NCBI GenBank assembly: GCA_905233515.1
Contig: CAJOEQ010000015.1
Span: 4,127 to 22,452, forward strand
DNA length: 18,326 nucleotides
Direction: 5' to 3'
Source: an uncultured Synergistales bacterium
GTDB taxonomy: Bacteria > Synergistota > Synergistia > Synergistales > Aminobacteriaceae
Shown here piece by piece: positions 1 to 7,586 of this stretch (position 1 is the first letter of the stretch; each line of letters starts with the position of its first letter). The notes under the pieces were generated by a model. It was given only the letters and a program-made list of their open reading frames with translations. It was not told where the DNA came from and made no database searches. The translations under genes and the position numbers were made by a program.

Positions 1-1044
1 GGCGTGAAAAAAGTTCAGGGAGATTTTGAGCGGCGCGAACTTGAGACTCGAGTCAACAGCGAGAATATTAATTCAAAAGTTGTAGAAGAGACAATCAGGC
101 GTGCGGGAGATCGTACGGCGTGGCTGATTTTTTGCGTGAGTATTTCCCATGCTGAGGCAATGCGCGACGAATTTATTTCACACGGGATTAACGCAGCAGC
201 AATCACAAGCAAGACTTCAAATGAAGAGCGGGCTAAAATTTTTGCTGATTTCAAAGCCGGCAAAATCAAAGCAGTTACAAATGTCGGAGTCGCTACAACA
301 GGTTTTGATTATCCCGATATTGATGTAATTGTAATGGCGAGGCCGACTCTTTCCCCGGGACTATATGCTCAAATGAGCGGGCGCGGCATGAGAGTCAAAA
401 GCAAAGGCCATCATCAAGATTGTATAGTTCTTGATTTCGCAGGAAATATTATACGTCATGGGCCAGTTACAAAAATTATTCCACCTCGTAGGAGCGCAAA
501 TAAAGCAAAAAAATTTACAAGTGAGAATATAGGCGAATTATTTAAAATTTGCCCGAAATGTCATAAAGCAACGTTAAAACGCTCAAGAGAATGCCCGCAT
601 TGTAAATATCAATTTAAGGAATTAAGCGAGCTTAACACTACAGAAGATATTATGCAGATTGACGAGAATAATAACGAGAATCAAGAAAAAAAGCCCGCAC
701 TTGAACGCATGAACGTTAAAAGCTGGTTTTGGAAAATTATTTACACGAAAAATGATAAGATTCCCATGTTAAGAGTCGATTTTTACAGCGAAGATTTAAT
801 GCAGGGGCCTAAACAATTATTTTTGCGTTTAATGCATGATGATATTCAGAAAAACAAATCATATAGAAGTCTCAAGAGTCTTTTACAAGGAGTCAGAGTC
901 CCCCCCTTAGAAGAATTAAACAGTGCGCGGGCTTTGCATTTTTTAGCAGATACTATTAACGAGCATTATTCCCCGCCTTCTTATATTGAATATAAACAGG
1001 ACGGAAAATATATCACAATTACTAACTGGGGCTGGGAAGATTAA
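1..1044 (+). CDS. RadD-like superfamily 2 DNA helicase, C-terminal part (5' end outside window)
   Basis: The reading frame is open from base 1, so the GTG at 4 is probably an internal codon and the gene begins upstream. Residue numbers count from that GTG. The visible part holds helicase domain 2: a VATTGFDYPDID motif V near residues 96-107 and the arginine-finger motif VI QMSGRGMR at 123-130, followed by IVLDFAGN. A zinc finger of two CxxC pairs follows (C183, C186, C197, C200). The last 130 residues form a poorly conserved C-terminal domain ending in TNWGWED. Motif VI, the LDFAGN segment and the zinc finger match RadD/YejH-type DNA repair helicases; phage-type DEAD/DEAH helicases share this layout and are the alternative. 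The ATP-binding Walker A and DEAH motifs lie outside the window. The 238-base gap downstream suggests separate transcription from the next operon. Confidence 0.8.
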   Translation, partial: GVKKVQGDFERRELETRVNSENINSKVVEETIRRAGDRTAWLIFCVSISHAEAMRDEFISHGINAAAITSKTSNEERAKIFADFKAGKIKAVTNVGVATTGFDYPDIDVIVMARPTLSPGLYAQMSGRGMRVKSKGHHQDCIVLDFAGNIIRHGPVTKIIPPRRSANKAKKFTSENIGELFKICPKCHKATLKRSRECPHCKYQFKELSELNTTEDIMQIDENNNENQEKKPALERMNVKSWFWKIIYTKNDKIPMLRVDFYSEDLMQGPKQLFLRLMHDDIQKNKSYRSLKSLLQGVRVPPLEELNSARALHFLADTINEHYSPPSYIEYKQDGKYITITNWGWED

Positions 1045-1181
1045 ATTTTTTTGCGCGTTAAAAAATTGCATTCATAGCAAAATTTTTATCTCTGTAAAGT
1101 GTTGCAAATGAATTAATTAACTCAACTTTTTGTATTAGTAAATGTAGTAGTAAAAATAGTATTTTTTCTCGTAAAAATTTG

Positions 1182-1210
1182 TTTATGAAATAATTTCAGA
1201 GTATTATAAT
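1182..1210 (+). promoter_or_regulatory. Candidate sigma-70-type promoter for the partner-switching/ABC operon
   Basis: A perfect TATAAT lies at 1205-1210. A weak -35-like TTTATG sits at 1182-1187 with a 17-base spacer; an alternative TTGTTT at 1179 would leave a 20-base spacer, which is too long. It lies about 70 bases upstream of the first start codon in a 238-base AT-rich gap (1045-1282) where nothing else was recognised. In sequence this AT-rich a TATAAT can occur by chance, so only its position supports the call. Confidence 0.35.
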
Positions 1211-1266
1211 TTGCTGCGTATTTTATCATTCAACATGATATTATTTTAGCAGTTATTTATTTTATC

Positions 1267-1285
1267 AGGAGGGTTAGAAAAGTTG
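1267..1285 (+). promoter_or_regulatory. Shine-Dalgarno that fixes a TTG start
   Basis: AGGAGGG at 1267-1273 lies nine bases before the TTG at 1283. No ATG or GTG in the same frame lies at a suitable distance, so the site supports TTG as the start of the first operon gene. Confidence 0.7.
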
Positions 1286-1906
1286 AATCTGCAAACCGAT
1301 AAAGTGAAAGTCTCAAATACAGGTGAGGGCGTGCAGGAAGTATTAAAACTTGCTGAAAATTTCGCCGCGACTCTCTCACTCAACAAAAAAAATTCTCTTC
1401 AGCTGCGACTACTCACAGAAGAAACTATCAGCATGTTAAAAGCTGTAACTAAAGATTTTCAGGCCGATTTATGGTTTGAACAGGAAAATAATATTTGCAA
1501 ATTATTTCTTGAGGGAGAATCTTCAAATATTGATTATGGTAAGCGCAAAAATATTTTAGAACTCTCAAGCACAGGCCAAAATACTGAACCGCTCGGCATA
1601 ATGGAGAAAGTACGAGAAATCTTTGAGGCCGGAATGTACGGACTTGAAGAAAGTTTTAAGCTGCAAAACGAATCAGGAGCAGGAAATTTCAATTATGGAG
1701 CTCTTGGAATGTTAGACGCTGGAATGTCTGAAGCGGTTTATGCGTGGTCAATGCAAAAATATAAGGACGAAATCGAGGCAGCCCGCGAACTAACAGATGA
1801 GGCAGCCGACGAACTTGAGAAATCAATTATTGCGAATTTGGCCGATGATGTTCAAGTCGGAATTACCCGCGATAGTGTAAAATTAGTTATTACTAAAAAA
1901 TTTTAG
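1283..1906 (+). CDS. Degenerate RsbW/HATPase_c_2-like protein, first gene of the operon
   Basis: This 207-residue cytoplasmic protein has no signal peptide or membrane segment. Residues about 38-55 (LRLLTEETISML) resemble the N-box helix of anti-sigma-factor serine kinases, but the Asn that binds magnesium is replaced by Met. The last 30 residues (NLADDVQVGITRDSVKLVI) resemble the final helix and strand of the same fold; the glycine-rich lid between them is missing. A helical insertion with a Gly/Asn-rich loop (about 125-150) makes it longer than usual RsbW proteins, which are near 130-160 residues. It starts with TTG behind a strong ribosome site. A STAS gene follows 27 bases after the stop, the usual partner of such a fold. 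It may bind STAS or another partner without kinase activity. The family match is by pattern only; a new family is possible. Confidence 0.6.
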   Translation: MNLQTDKVKVSNTGEGVQEVLKLAENFAATLSLNKKNSLQLRLLTEETISMLKAVTKDFQADLWFEQENNICKLFLEGESSNIDYGKRKNILELSSTGQNTEPLGIMEKVREIFEAGMYGLEESFKLQNESGAGNFNYGALGMLDAGMSEAVYAWSMQKYKDEIEAARELTDEAADELEKSIIANLADDVQVGITRDSVKLVITKKF

Positions 1907-1933
1907 AAATTTATTCAGGAGGTAATTATTATC

Positions 1934-2230
1934 ATGTTAATCAACAAAGATGCAAAAGGCGACGAACTTACGATCACAATCGACGGAAGACTCGACACAA
2001 CAACAGCACCCCAGCTCGAGGCAGAAATTAATTCATGTCTTGACGGCGTGAAAACGCTTACAATGGACATGTCAAAACTTGTTTATATTTCATCAGCGGG
2101 ACTCAGAGTCTTACTCAAGGCTCAAAAGATTATGAATAAGCAGGGCAAAATGACAGTAATTAACGTCAATCAGGAAATTAAAGAAATTTTCGAAGTAACA
2201 GGCTTTGACGAGCTTCTCAATATCGAATAA
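1934..2230 (+). CDS. STAS-domain anti-sigma factor antagonist (SpoIIAA/RsbV type)
   Basis: A single-domain STAS protein of 98 residues, the normal family length. Recognisable features are the IDGRLDTTTAP strand-helix near residues 16-26, the phospho-acceptor loop YISSAGLRVLL at 51-61, and the closing INV...IFEVTGFDELLNI segment. By alignment with SpoIIAA, Ser54 (second Ser of the SSAG motif) is the expected phosphorylation site. In partner switching the unphosphorylated form binds an anti-sigma kinase, and a SpoIIE-type phosphatase restores it. Both enzyme types are encoded downstream (3334-4968 and 4971-5369). AGGAGGT lies about ten bases before the ATG. Function is clear at family level; the controlled output is unknown. 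Confidence 0.93.
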   Translation: MLINKDAKGDELTITIDGRLDTTTAPQLEAEINSCLDGVKTLTMDMSKLVYISSAGLRVLLKAQKIMNKQGKMTVINVNQEIKEIFEVTGFDELLNIE

Positions 2231-2236
2231 TAAATA

Positions 2237-3331
2237 ATGGACAGCAGAAACACGACTCTTGATATAGCTAGGGGTCTTGGAATAATTATCGTCTGCATTT
2301 ATCATATTGTATATAGGCCTGAAATGGGCTTTGCAGATATGTTAATACTTGGCGGGATCTGGTTTATACTTCCATTTTTCTTTGTGATTTCCGGATATTT
2401 ATACAAGCCCGATAAATTATTTTCAGTCAGTGAGAATATAATTTACAGAATAAAGCGATTATTAATCCCTGCTTTGAAATATACGATTACATTATTGCTT
2501 TTATGGGGGCTTTACTGCGTAATAGTTCACGGAGTTACTCTCAAAGAATGGGCGCGCGATATAGTATTAACTTATTTGAGGCCGGAATTTTACAGATTAT
2601 TAATTGATCAGGATGTCAGAATCGACGGTCTTATATATGACATGATTTCTACAGTATGGTTTTTGTGGACGATGATTCTTGCTGCACCGTTATTTTATAT
2701 ATTTGTAGATTTCACGAATAAGAGAGCTATAAATTTATTTCTTGTCTGTGCAGTATTAATAATTATCAGCACGCTTTTACATCCATATAACGCAAAATTT
2801 TCATGGAGTCTGACTCTTATACCTGTTTATAGTGCTGCTGCTTTGTGCGGGGCGTTCATGAATAGTCATGATTTGATAAATAAATTTTTTTATCGCAAAT
2901 ATAAATATATTCTCGCAGTAATTGCGGCAGTTATTCACGTGAAAATTTTTAACAAGTTCGGCAGCTTCTGGGTATTCTCGAATTCTATTTGTAATGACAG
3001 CGCAGGAAATTTTGCCGTGTTAATATTTTTCTTGCAGGTCTTTATCGGCGGATATGCTTATATAGTCCTGTGTGATTTAATAAATAAATGCGGCGTTATA
3101 AATAAAATTTTAGCGTTCATCGGGGCTAATTCTTTAGTTTTCGTGTTCATGCATAGAATTTTTTCGACAATTTTTGCTGACATTATAGGAGCACCCATAA
3201 AGAGCTGGGAATTCTGGTACGTGCCATTTACTGCGGAAGCATTTATAAAAAGTTTCTGCGGATTTATTTTTACAATTATAATGTGTTCGATTTTAGCGTG
3301 CATTATTAACAAGAGGGCGGCCAAGCTATAA
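2237..3331 (+). CDS. Membrane acyltransferase, acyltransferase-3 (OafA/NolL-like) family
   Basis: A 364-residue polytopic protein with roughly ten hydrophobic segments. The N-terminus has the family pattern: LDIARGLGIIIVCIYH with Asp9 and the probable catalytic His23, then FFFVISGYLYKP near 48-59 and RIKRLLIPAL near 68-77. Members transfer acyl groups, often acetyl or succinyl, to sugars of lipopolysaccharide, exopolysaccharide or antibiotics across the inner membrane; the substrate here cannot be read from sequence. It starts six bases after the STAS stop with no clear ribosome site, so translation is probably coupled to the STAS gene. Its stop lies two bases before the phosphatase ATG. Its place inside a signalling operon is unusual and suggests that envelope modification belongs to, or is controlled by, the system. 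Confidence 0.85.
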   Translation: MDSRNTTLDIARGLGIIIVCIYHIVYRPEMGFADMLILGGIWFILPFFFVISGYLYKPDKLFSVSENIIYRIKRLLIPALKYTITLLLLWGLYCVIVHGVTLKEWARDIVLTYLRPEFYRLLIDQDVRIDGLIYDMISTVWFLWTMILAAPLFYIFVDFTNKRAINLFLVCAVLIIISTLLHPYNAKFSWSLTLIPVYSAAALCGAFMNSHDLINKFFYRKYKYILAVIAAVIHVKIFNKFGSFWVFSNSICNDSAGNFAVLIFFLQVFIGGYAYIVLCDLINKCGVINKILAFIGANSLVFVFMHRIFSTIFADIIGAPIKSWEFWYVPFTAEAFIKSFCGFIFTIIMCSILACIINKRAAKL

Positions 3332-3333
3332 TT

Positions 3334-4968
3334 ATGAAATTTAGATTTAGGCGTAATCTAGCAGTAGAAATTCTCGCAGGTGTTATTGTAGTTCTTGCTG
3401 CTTTGACTCTAATCGTAAGCATAATAGGCTATTATGAATTTACAGGAGCTATACAAAATCAATACGCTAACAGCGCATATAATACAGCTCGAACTGCGGG
3501 GGCTTTATTGAGTCATGCATTCATTAAGAGCGATAATTACACTGCTACGGACTGGCAGCGGCAATATAACCGCATAAAACTTGAATGGAACAGATTAGCA
3601 TTAACTCAAGACGCTACATATATATATTTATTCAAGGCATCAGGCGATAAATATCAAGAAGTAACATTTTTAGTGAATGTTGCAAATCCTAAGATGACAA
3701 GAATCGGCGCATATTCTCCCGGGCATTCTTTCACTCAGACAGATCCCGTATATTTGCGGGCATTCAGCGAAATTTATGCTCAGCGAAAATTAAGATCTGA
3801 ATTTGCAAGTTACAGGCCTGAAACTGAGTATCAATCCGGGAATCATGTAACAGTCTTTTCGCCAATTTATGACATTCGCGAAGGAGAAGGCGAAATTTTA
3901 GGCGTTATAGGTGTAGAAAGACGCATGGAAGATTTAGACTCGGCTCGATGGTCATATTTGCGCGGGACTTTGAGGGCTGCGGGGATATTATTATTAGTCG
4001 TGTTAGCTCTTTACGGTTTATATTTAAGCCGCAATTTGTTATCTCCAATTCAGACAATAGCAAAGGAAGCGACACGATTTGCAAGGAAAAATACTTTACC
4101 CAATGAGCCTTTGAGTTCGAATATTCACACAAGAAATGAAATCGGCCAGCTAGCACGGACAATTGACTCAATGGAAAATGACATAATTAGCTACGTCGAG
4201 AATTTAACGCGTGTAACTCAAGAGAAGGAGCAAATAAAAGCCGAGTTAAACGTCGCTACTCAAATTCAAGCCGACATGCTGCCTAAAGACTTCCCGAATC
4301 GCAAAGAGTTTGAATTATTTGCCACAATGAAACCTGCTAAAGAAGTCGGCGGCGATTTTTATGATTTCTTTATGATTGATGATGATCATATTGCGCTAGT
4401 CATGGCCGATGTCTCAGGGAAGGGAGTCCCCGCTGCTTTATTCATGGTAATTGCTAAGACTCTAATCAAAGACCGCGCTAAAATGGGCGGGAGTCCTTCT
4501 GAAATTTTGAGCGACATAAATAATCAATTATGTGAAGGAAATGAGGCAGATTTATTTGTAACTGTCTGGCTTGGAATTCTTGAGATCTCAACGGGCAAAA
4601 TAACAGCCTCAAACGCAGGCCACGAATACCCGGCAATTAATAAAGACGGCGCAAATTATGAACTAGTCAAGACTAAGCAAAGCCCAGCAGTAGCAACTAT
4701 GGAGGGAATCAGATTCAGACAATATGAATTTGATTTAAAACCGGGCGAAAATCTTTATATTTACACGGACGGAGTTGCCGAAGCTACAAATATAAATGAA
4801 CAATTATTCGGGACTGATAGAATGTTAGAGGCTTTGAATCAGACTAAGAATTTTAACGCTAATGAGATTTTAACTCACATGAAAAAAGCTGTTGACGATT
4901 TCACAGGAGAAGCCCCGCAATTTGATGATATAACTATGTTGTGTCTGCGATATTTTGGAGGTGATTAA
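3334..4968 (+). CDS. Membrane sensor serine phosphatase: periplasmic sensor, HAMP, SpoIIE/RsbU PP2C
   Basis: This 544-residue protein has a membrane helix at about 9-33, a periplasmic sensor region at about 34-211 (Cache-like by size and by its FSPIYD...EILGVIGVE segment), and a second membrane helix at about 212-232. A HAMP linker follows at about 232-290, then the LNVATQIQADMLP regulatory helix typical of RsbU-type phosphatases. The PP2C/SpoIIE catalytic domain runs from about 320 to the end. Expected metal-binding residues are present: GGDFYD with Asp341, ADVSGKG with Asp359, TDG with Asp479, and FDD at 530-532. It should dephosphorylate the STAS proteins encoded on either side when its periplasmic sensor is triggered. 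It begins two bases after the acyltransferase stop. All catalytic motifs look intact. Confidence 0.93.
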   Translation: MKFRFRRNLAVEILAGVIVVLAALTLIVSIIGYYEFTGAIQNQYANSAYNTARTAGALLSHAFIKSDNYTATDWQRQYNRIKLEWNRLALTQDATYIYLFKASGDKYQEVTFLVNVANPKMTRIGAYSPGHSFTQTDPVYLRAFSEIYAQRKLRSEFASYRPETEYQSGNHVTVFSPIYDIREGEGEILGVIGVERRMEDLDSARWSYLRGTLRAAGILLLVVLALYGLYLSRNLLSPIQTIAKEATRFARKNTLPNEPLSSNIHTRNEIGQLARTIDSMENDIISYVENLTRVTQEKEQIKAELNVATQIQADMLPKDFPNRKEFELFATMKPAKEVGGDFYDFFMIDDDHIALVMADVSGKGVPAALFMVIAKTLIKDRAKMGGSPSEILSDINNQLCEGNEADLFVTVWLGILEISTGKITASNAGHEYPAINKDGANYELVKTKQSPAVATMEGIRFRQYEFDLKPGENLYIYTDGVAEATNINEQLFGTDRMLEALNQTKNFNANEILTHMKKAVDDFTGEAPQFDDITMLCLRYFGGD

Positions 4969-4970
4969 TT

Positions 4971-5369
4971 GTGAAGGAACTAGAAATAACAGCCGATGTG
5001 AATAATCTTGATGAAGTTCTAGCGTTTATTGATGCTGATTTAGAAGAAAACGACTGCCCGCCTAAGACTCAAATGCAGCTAGATGTCGCTATTGAAGAAT
5101 TATTTGTAAATATAGCTCATTATTCAGGCTCTGAGCGCGCAATTATTCAGACTGAAATAAACTCAGACGAGGCAGCAATAACTTTTATAGACAGCGGAGT
5201 TTATTATGACCCCTTAGCAAAACCTGATCCCGATGTAACACTTTCAGCGGAAGAACGAGAAATCGGCGGACTTGGTATATATCTCGTCAAAAAGAGCATG
5301 GACTCAATTAATTACGAGCGCAAAGACGATAAAAATATTTTGACGATTACAAAGAGGCTTCATAAATGA
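4971..5369 (+). CDS. Anti-sigma factor serine kinase, RsbW/SpoIIAB type (HATPase_c_2), intact
   Basis: A 132-residue single-domain GHKL ATPase. The N-box is complete (Glu42, Glu43 and Asn47 in EELFVNIAH), as are the G1 box (Asp74-Ser-Gly76, ending in YDP) and the G2 lid (GGLGIYLVKKSMD at 99-111). It is the only one of three RsbW-like domains in this operon with all nucleotide-binding residues, so it is the likely kinase for Ser54 of the 1934-2230 STAS protein and Ser68 of the 5366-6595 STAS domain. It starts with GTG two bases after the phosphatase stop; the ribosome site GGAGGTG lies within the last phosphatase codons. Its end overlaps the next gene in an ATGA junction. Whether its output partner is a sigma factor is not visible here. 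Confidence 0.92.
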   Translation: MKELEITADVNNLDEVLAFIDADLEENDCPPKTQMQLDVAIEELFVNIAHYSGSERAIIQTEINSDEAAITFIDSGVYYDPLAKPDPDVTLSAEEREIGGLGIYLVKKSMDSINYERKDDKNILTITKRLHK

Positions 5370-6595
5370 ATAAAAAATTCAACATCAAAATTTCATCAAA
5401 AGGGGCATTAGAATTTTCGCTCAATGGCAGGCTTGACTCTAACAGCGCGCAGGATTTCTTGAATGTTGTTATGTCAATTGCTGGTCATTCTCCGTCAAGT
5501 ATAGGCGATAAAGATAAGCATATCCCCTCGATTATATTAGACTGTCAAGAGCTTGTTTATATTTCAAGCGCGGGACTAAGGGCAATGCTGACTATCAAGA
5601 AAAGAACTGATACATTAAATTTAATAAATGTATCTCCTGAAGTATATAATATTCTTGAAGTAACAGGATTCACTCAAATTTTTAACGTCGCACAAGTTAA
5701 AGAAAATTTTATAATGTCCGGCATAAAGGAACTCGACAAAATCAACGGTGAAATAATCGCCGATACTGGCGGAATTACGATTTACAAGACAAAATCAGAC
5801 GAGTTAATAAAATTATATCCCGAAAATATTAAACTTGACGACGTAAGAAATGAATTAAATCACACGAAAATTGCATTTATAAGCGGAGTCCCGACTCTGA
5901 TTTCTTATTATGTCGTGAAAATCAAAAATAGATACGGCCTTATTTATGAGATGCCGAGCGCGAAAACTGTAGCCTCAATGATAAATTTTCAGAGTTCGAA
6001 TCTAAATTCTTACGCTAAAAATATGGGATCTACTCTCAAGCAAATTCACTCGTGTATTATTGAAGATGGAATTTTGCCGAAAACTAGCGATTTATTTCTT
6101 GATTATCTCAAGAAGGCAAGTGCTTATTATAACCCTGATGAGGTCTCGCAGCTTTCTGATATAATTCGCGCAATTCCTGAAAGCAATAAATTTATTTATG
6201 GAAATTATCACGCCGGAAATGTATTTATTCAGAATAACGAGATTTTATTATTAAACATGTCGGGCGTAAGTGTCGGCAATCCTATATATGATCTCGCAAA
6301 AAGTTATATGTTTCATGTCTCAGAGTCAGAAATTTTTGCGCAGGCTTTAATGGGATTTGACGTTCATAGATCTGAGATATTTTCACATGTCATGTTATGT
6401 GCTTATTTCGGTTCAGTAAATATCACGGAGCAAGAAAAAATTATAAATATGGCTGCGGATTTGTGTTCGGCACTTTTACCGGGGATGGGCAAATTTCCAC
6501 CTGAACAAATAGTGAAATTCACAGCAAAAGCAAGGAAAAATATTTTAGCAAATTCTTATGAATACATAGAAACTTTATCGCAGGCAAATTTTTAA
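5366..6595 (+). CDS. STAS domain fused to an APH-like pseudokinase
   Basis: This 409-residue protein has two parts. Residues 1-108 are a STAS domain with the phospho-loop VYISSAGLRAML (expected acceptor Ser68) and the closing ILEVTGFTQIFNV. Residues about 120-400 resemble the aminoglycoside phosphotransferase/choline-kinase-like fold (TIGR02172-type): Lys149 in ELIKLYP fits the ATP-binding lysine, and YGNYHAGNVF at 278-287 and LLNMSGVSVGNPIYDLA at 295-311 fit the catalytic and metal loops. In active relatives these loops read HGDxHxxN and (I/L)D. Here both Asp are Asn (Asn280 and Asn297), while His282, Asn285 and Asp309 are kept. The codons AAT and AAC are plainly read. The kinase part is therefore probably a binding or scaffold domain. 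It starts at an ATGA overlap with the kinase gene behind AAAGAGG. Confidence 0.85.
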   Translation: MNKKFNIKISSKGALEFSLNGRLDSNSAQDFLNVVMSIAGHSPSSIGDKDKHIPSIILDCQELVYISSAGLRAMLTIKKRTDTLNLINVSPEVYNILEVTGFTQIFNVAQVKENFIMSGIKELDKINGEIIADTGGITIYKTKSDELIKLYPENIKLDDVRNELNHTKIAFISGVPTLISYYVVKIKNRYGLIYEMPSAKTVASMINFQSSNLNSYAKNMGSTLKQIHSCIIEDGILPKTSDLFLDYLKKASAYYNPDEVSQLSDIIRAIPESNKFIYGNYHAGNVFIQNNEILLLNMSGVSVGNPIYDLAKSYMFHVSESEIFAQALMGFDVHRSEIFSHVMLCAYFGSVNITEQEKIINMAADLCSALLPGMGKFPPEQIVKFTAKARKNILANSYEYIETLSQANF

Positions 6596-6619
6596 GGAGG
6601 ATTTACACTTTTTATCATG
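6594..6619 (+). promoter_or_regulatory. Unusually spaced ribosome site before the first binding protein
   Basis: AAGGAGG at 6594-6600 overlaps the preceding stop codon and lies 16 bases before the ATG at 6617, about twice the usual spacing. No ATG, GTG or TTG lies in frame between them. The ATG is still favoured because a good signal peptide begins there. The wide spacing may lower translation of this first paralog. Confidence 0.5.
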
Positions 6620-7558
6620 AAAAAATTTTTTTGTGCAGTATTAATATTATTGCTAGTTACTTCAACGAGTTTTGCAGCAGCTAAGAAACCGGCCAAGAAT
6701 GCCCCGAAATCCGTAAATTCAGGCGTATTGACTTATTTAGGGACGACTGAGTCAGAATTTCAAGAGAGTCTTGACGATTTAAGAAAGGCTGTAGCTCCGT
6801 TAATTCCCACTGAAGAAGAAAAAGGAGAATGGGAGAGTTATGACCGTTTAGAAGGTTTTCTTGCTGATTTAGTGAAGACTCGCCGAGTTATCAAATTTTT
6901 TGACTCGTTAATGGCTATGGAGATGGCTTTACGTTCAGGGCGTATTGATGAGTTGTCATTGCCTGAAGCAGTTGCGTTATATCTCGTGCAGAATAATGAC
7001 AAGTACGACATTTTATTTTCGCTTAATATGATGCCGTCAACTATATCATTTGGATTTAAGCGTGGAAATACTAAGCTGCAAAAAGAATTTAACTCGGCAA
7101 TTTCAGCAATGAAGAAGGACGGGACATTAAAGCGTCTTGAGAGTCAATATATTACGGACTTGGCCGGAAGTGAGCCGAAAGCCGTAAAATTTCAGGAGTT
7201 CAAAGGCGCGCAAACAATAAAAGTTGCAGTAACCGGTGATTTACCGCCTATAGATTATATTGCGGCAAATGGGACTCCGACTGGATATAATACGGCGATT
7301 TTGAACGAGATAGGAAAGCGGCTCAAGAAAAATATTAGGCTTATTAGTGTAGATGCAGGCGGAAGATCTGCGGCGTTATCGTCAGAACGTGCTGATGTTG
7401 TATTCTGGTATAGAAACACTGAAGGCTTGAATACTAATAAAGTTAAAGGCTTGAAGGGGAAAAATATCAACATGAAGGACTCAATTGAAGGCGTAATACT
7501 TTCAGAGCCCTATTACACATGGGATACTGATATAGTACTCGGAAGAAGAACGCAATAA
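6617..7558 (+). CDS. Exported family-3 solute-binding protein, paralog 1, circularly permuted
   Basis: This 313-residue protein has a Sec signal peptide (MKKFF..., cleavage near SFA-AA at 20). Residues about 36-181 look like lobe 2 of a family-3 (SBP_bac_3) amino-acid-binding protein: VLTYLGTTESEF, FFDSLMAMEMALRSGRIDE and FNSAISAMKKDGTLKRLESQY. Residues about 201-309 look like lobe 1: VAVTGDLPPIDY, TPTGYNTAILNEIGKRL, SAALSSERADVVFW and GVILSEPYYTW. In usual family members lobe 1 comes first, so the order is swapped. It has extra Lys/Ala/Pro-rich sequence after the signal and about 20 more residues near 62-85 than its sisters. First of five tandem paralogs serving the permease at 11019. The ligand is unknown. 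Confidence 0.85.
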   Translation: MKKFFCAVLILLLVTSTSFAAAKKPAKNAPKSVNSGVLTYLGTTESEFQESLDDLRKAVAPLIPTEEEKGEWESYDRLEGFLADLVKTRRVIKFFDSLMAMEMALRSGRIDELSLPEAVALYLVQNNDKYDILFSLNMMPSTISFGFKRGNTKLQKEFNSAISAMKKDGTLKRLESQYITDLAGSEPKAVKFQEFKGAQTIKVAVTGDLPPIDYIAANGTPTGYNTAILNEIGKRLKKNIRLISVDAGGRSAALSSERADVVFWYRNTEGLNTNKVKGLKGKNINMKDSIEGVILSEPYYTWDTDIVLGRRTQ

Positions 7559-7586
7559 TTTATTTAATTCAGGAGGTTATGAAATC

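Noticed and set aside
1044..1067. AT-only inverted repeat just after the helicase stop (AATTTTTT and AAAAAATT around a GCGCG-containing loop)
   Set aside because: The stem has no G-C pair and no clear T-tract after it, so it is too weak to call a terminator in such AT-rich sequence.
3058..3324. Minus-strand open frames inside the plus-strand genes (also near 3905, 8867, 9515 and others)
   Set aside because: They lie fully within well-supported genes on the other strand, lack ribosome sites and domains, and have composition expected of antisense frames.
6617..6640. Runs of A and T right after start codons (6617, 9312, 10197, 15904, 17974) as phase-variable tracts
   Set aside because: They simply encode the MKKFF-type start of signal peptides, are only six or seven bases long, and all frames are intact.
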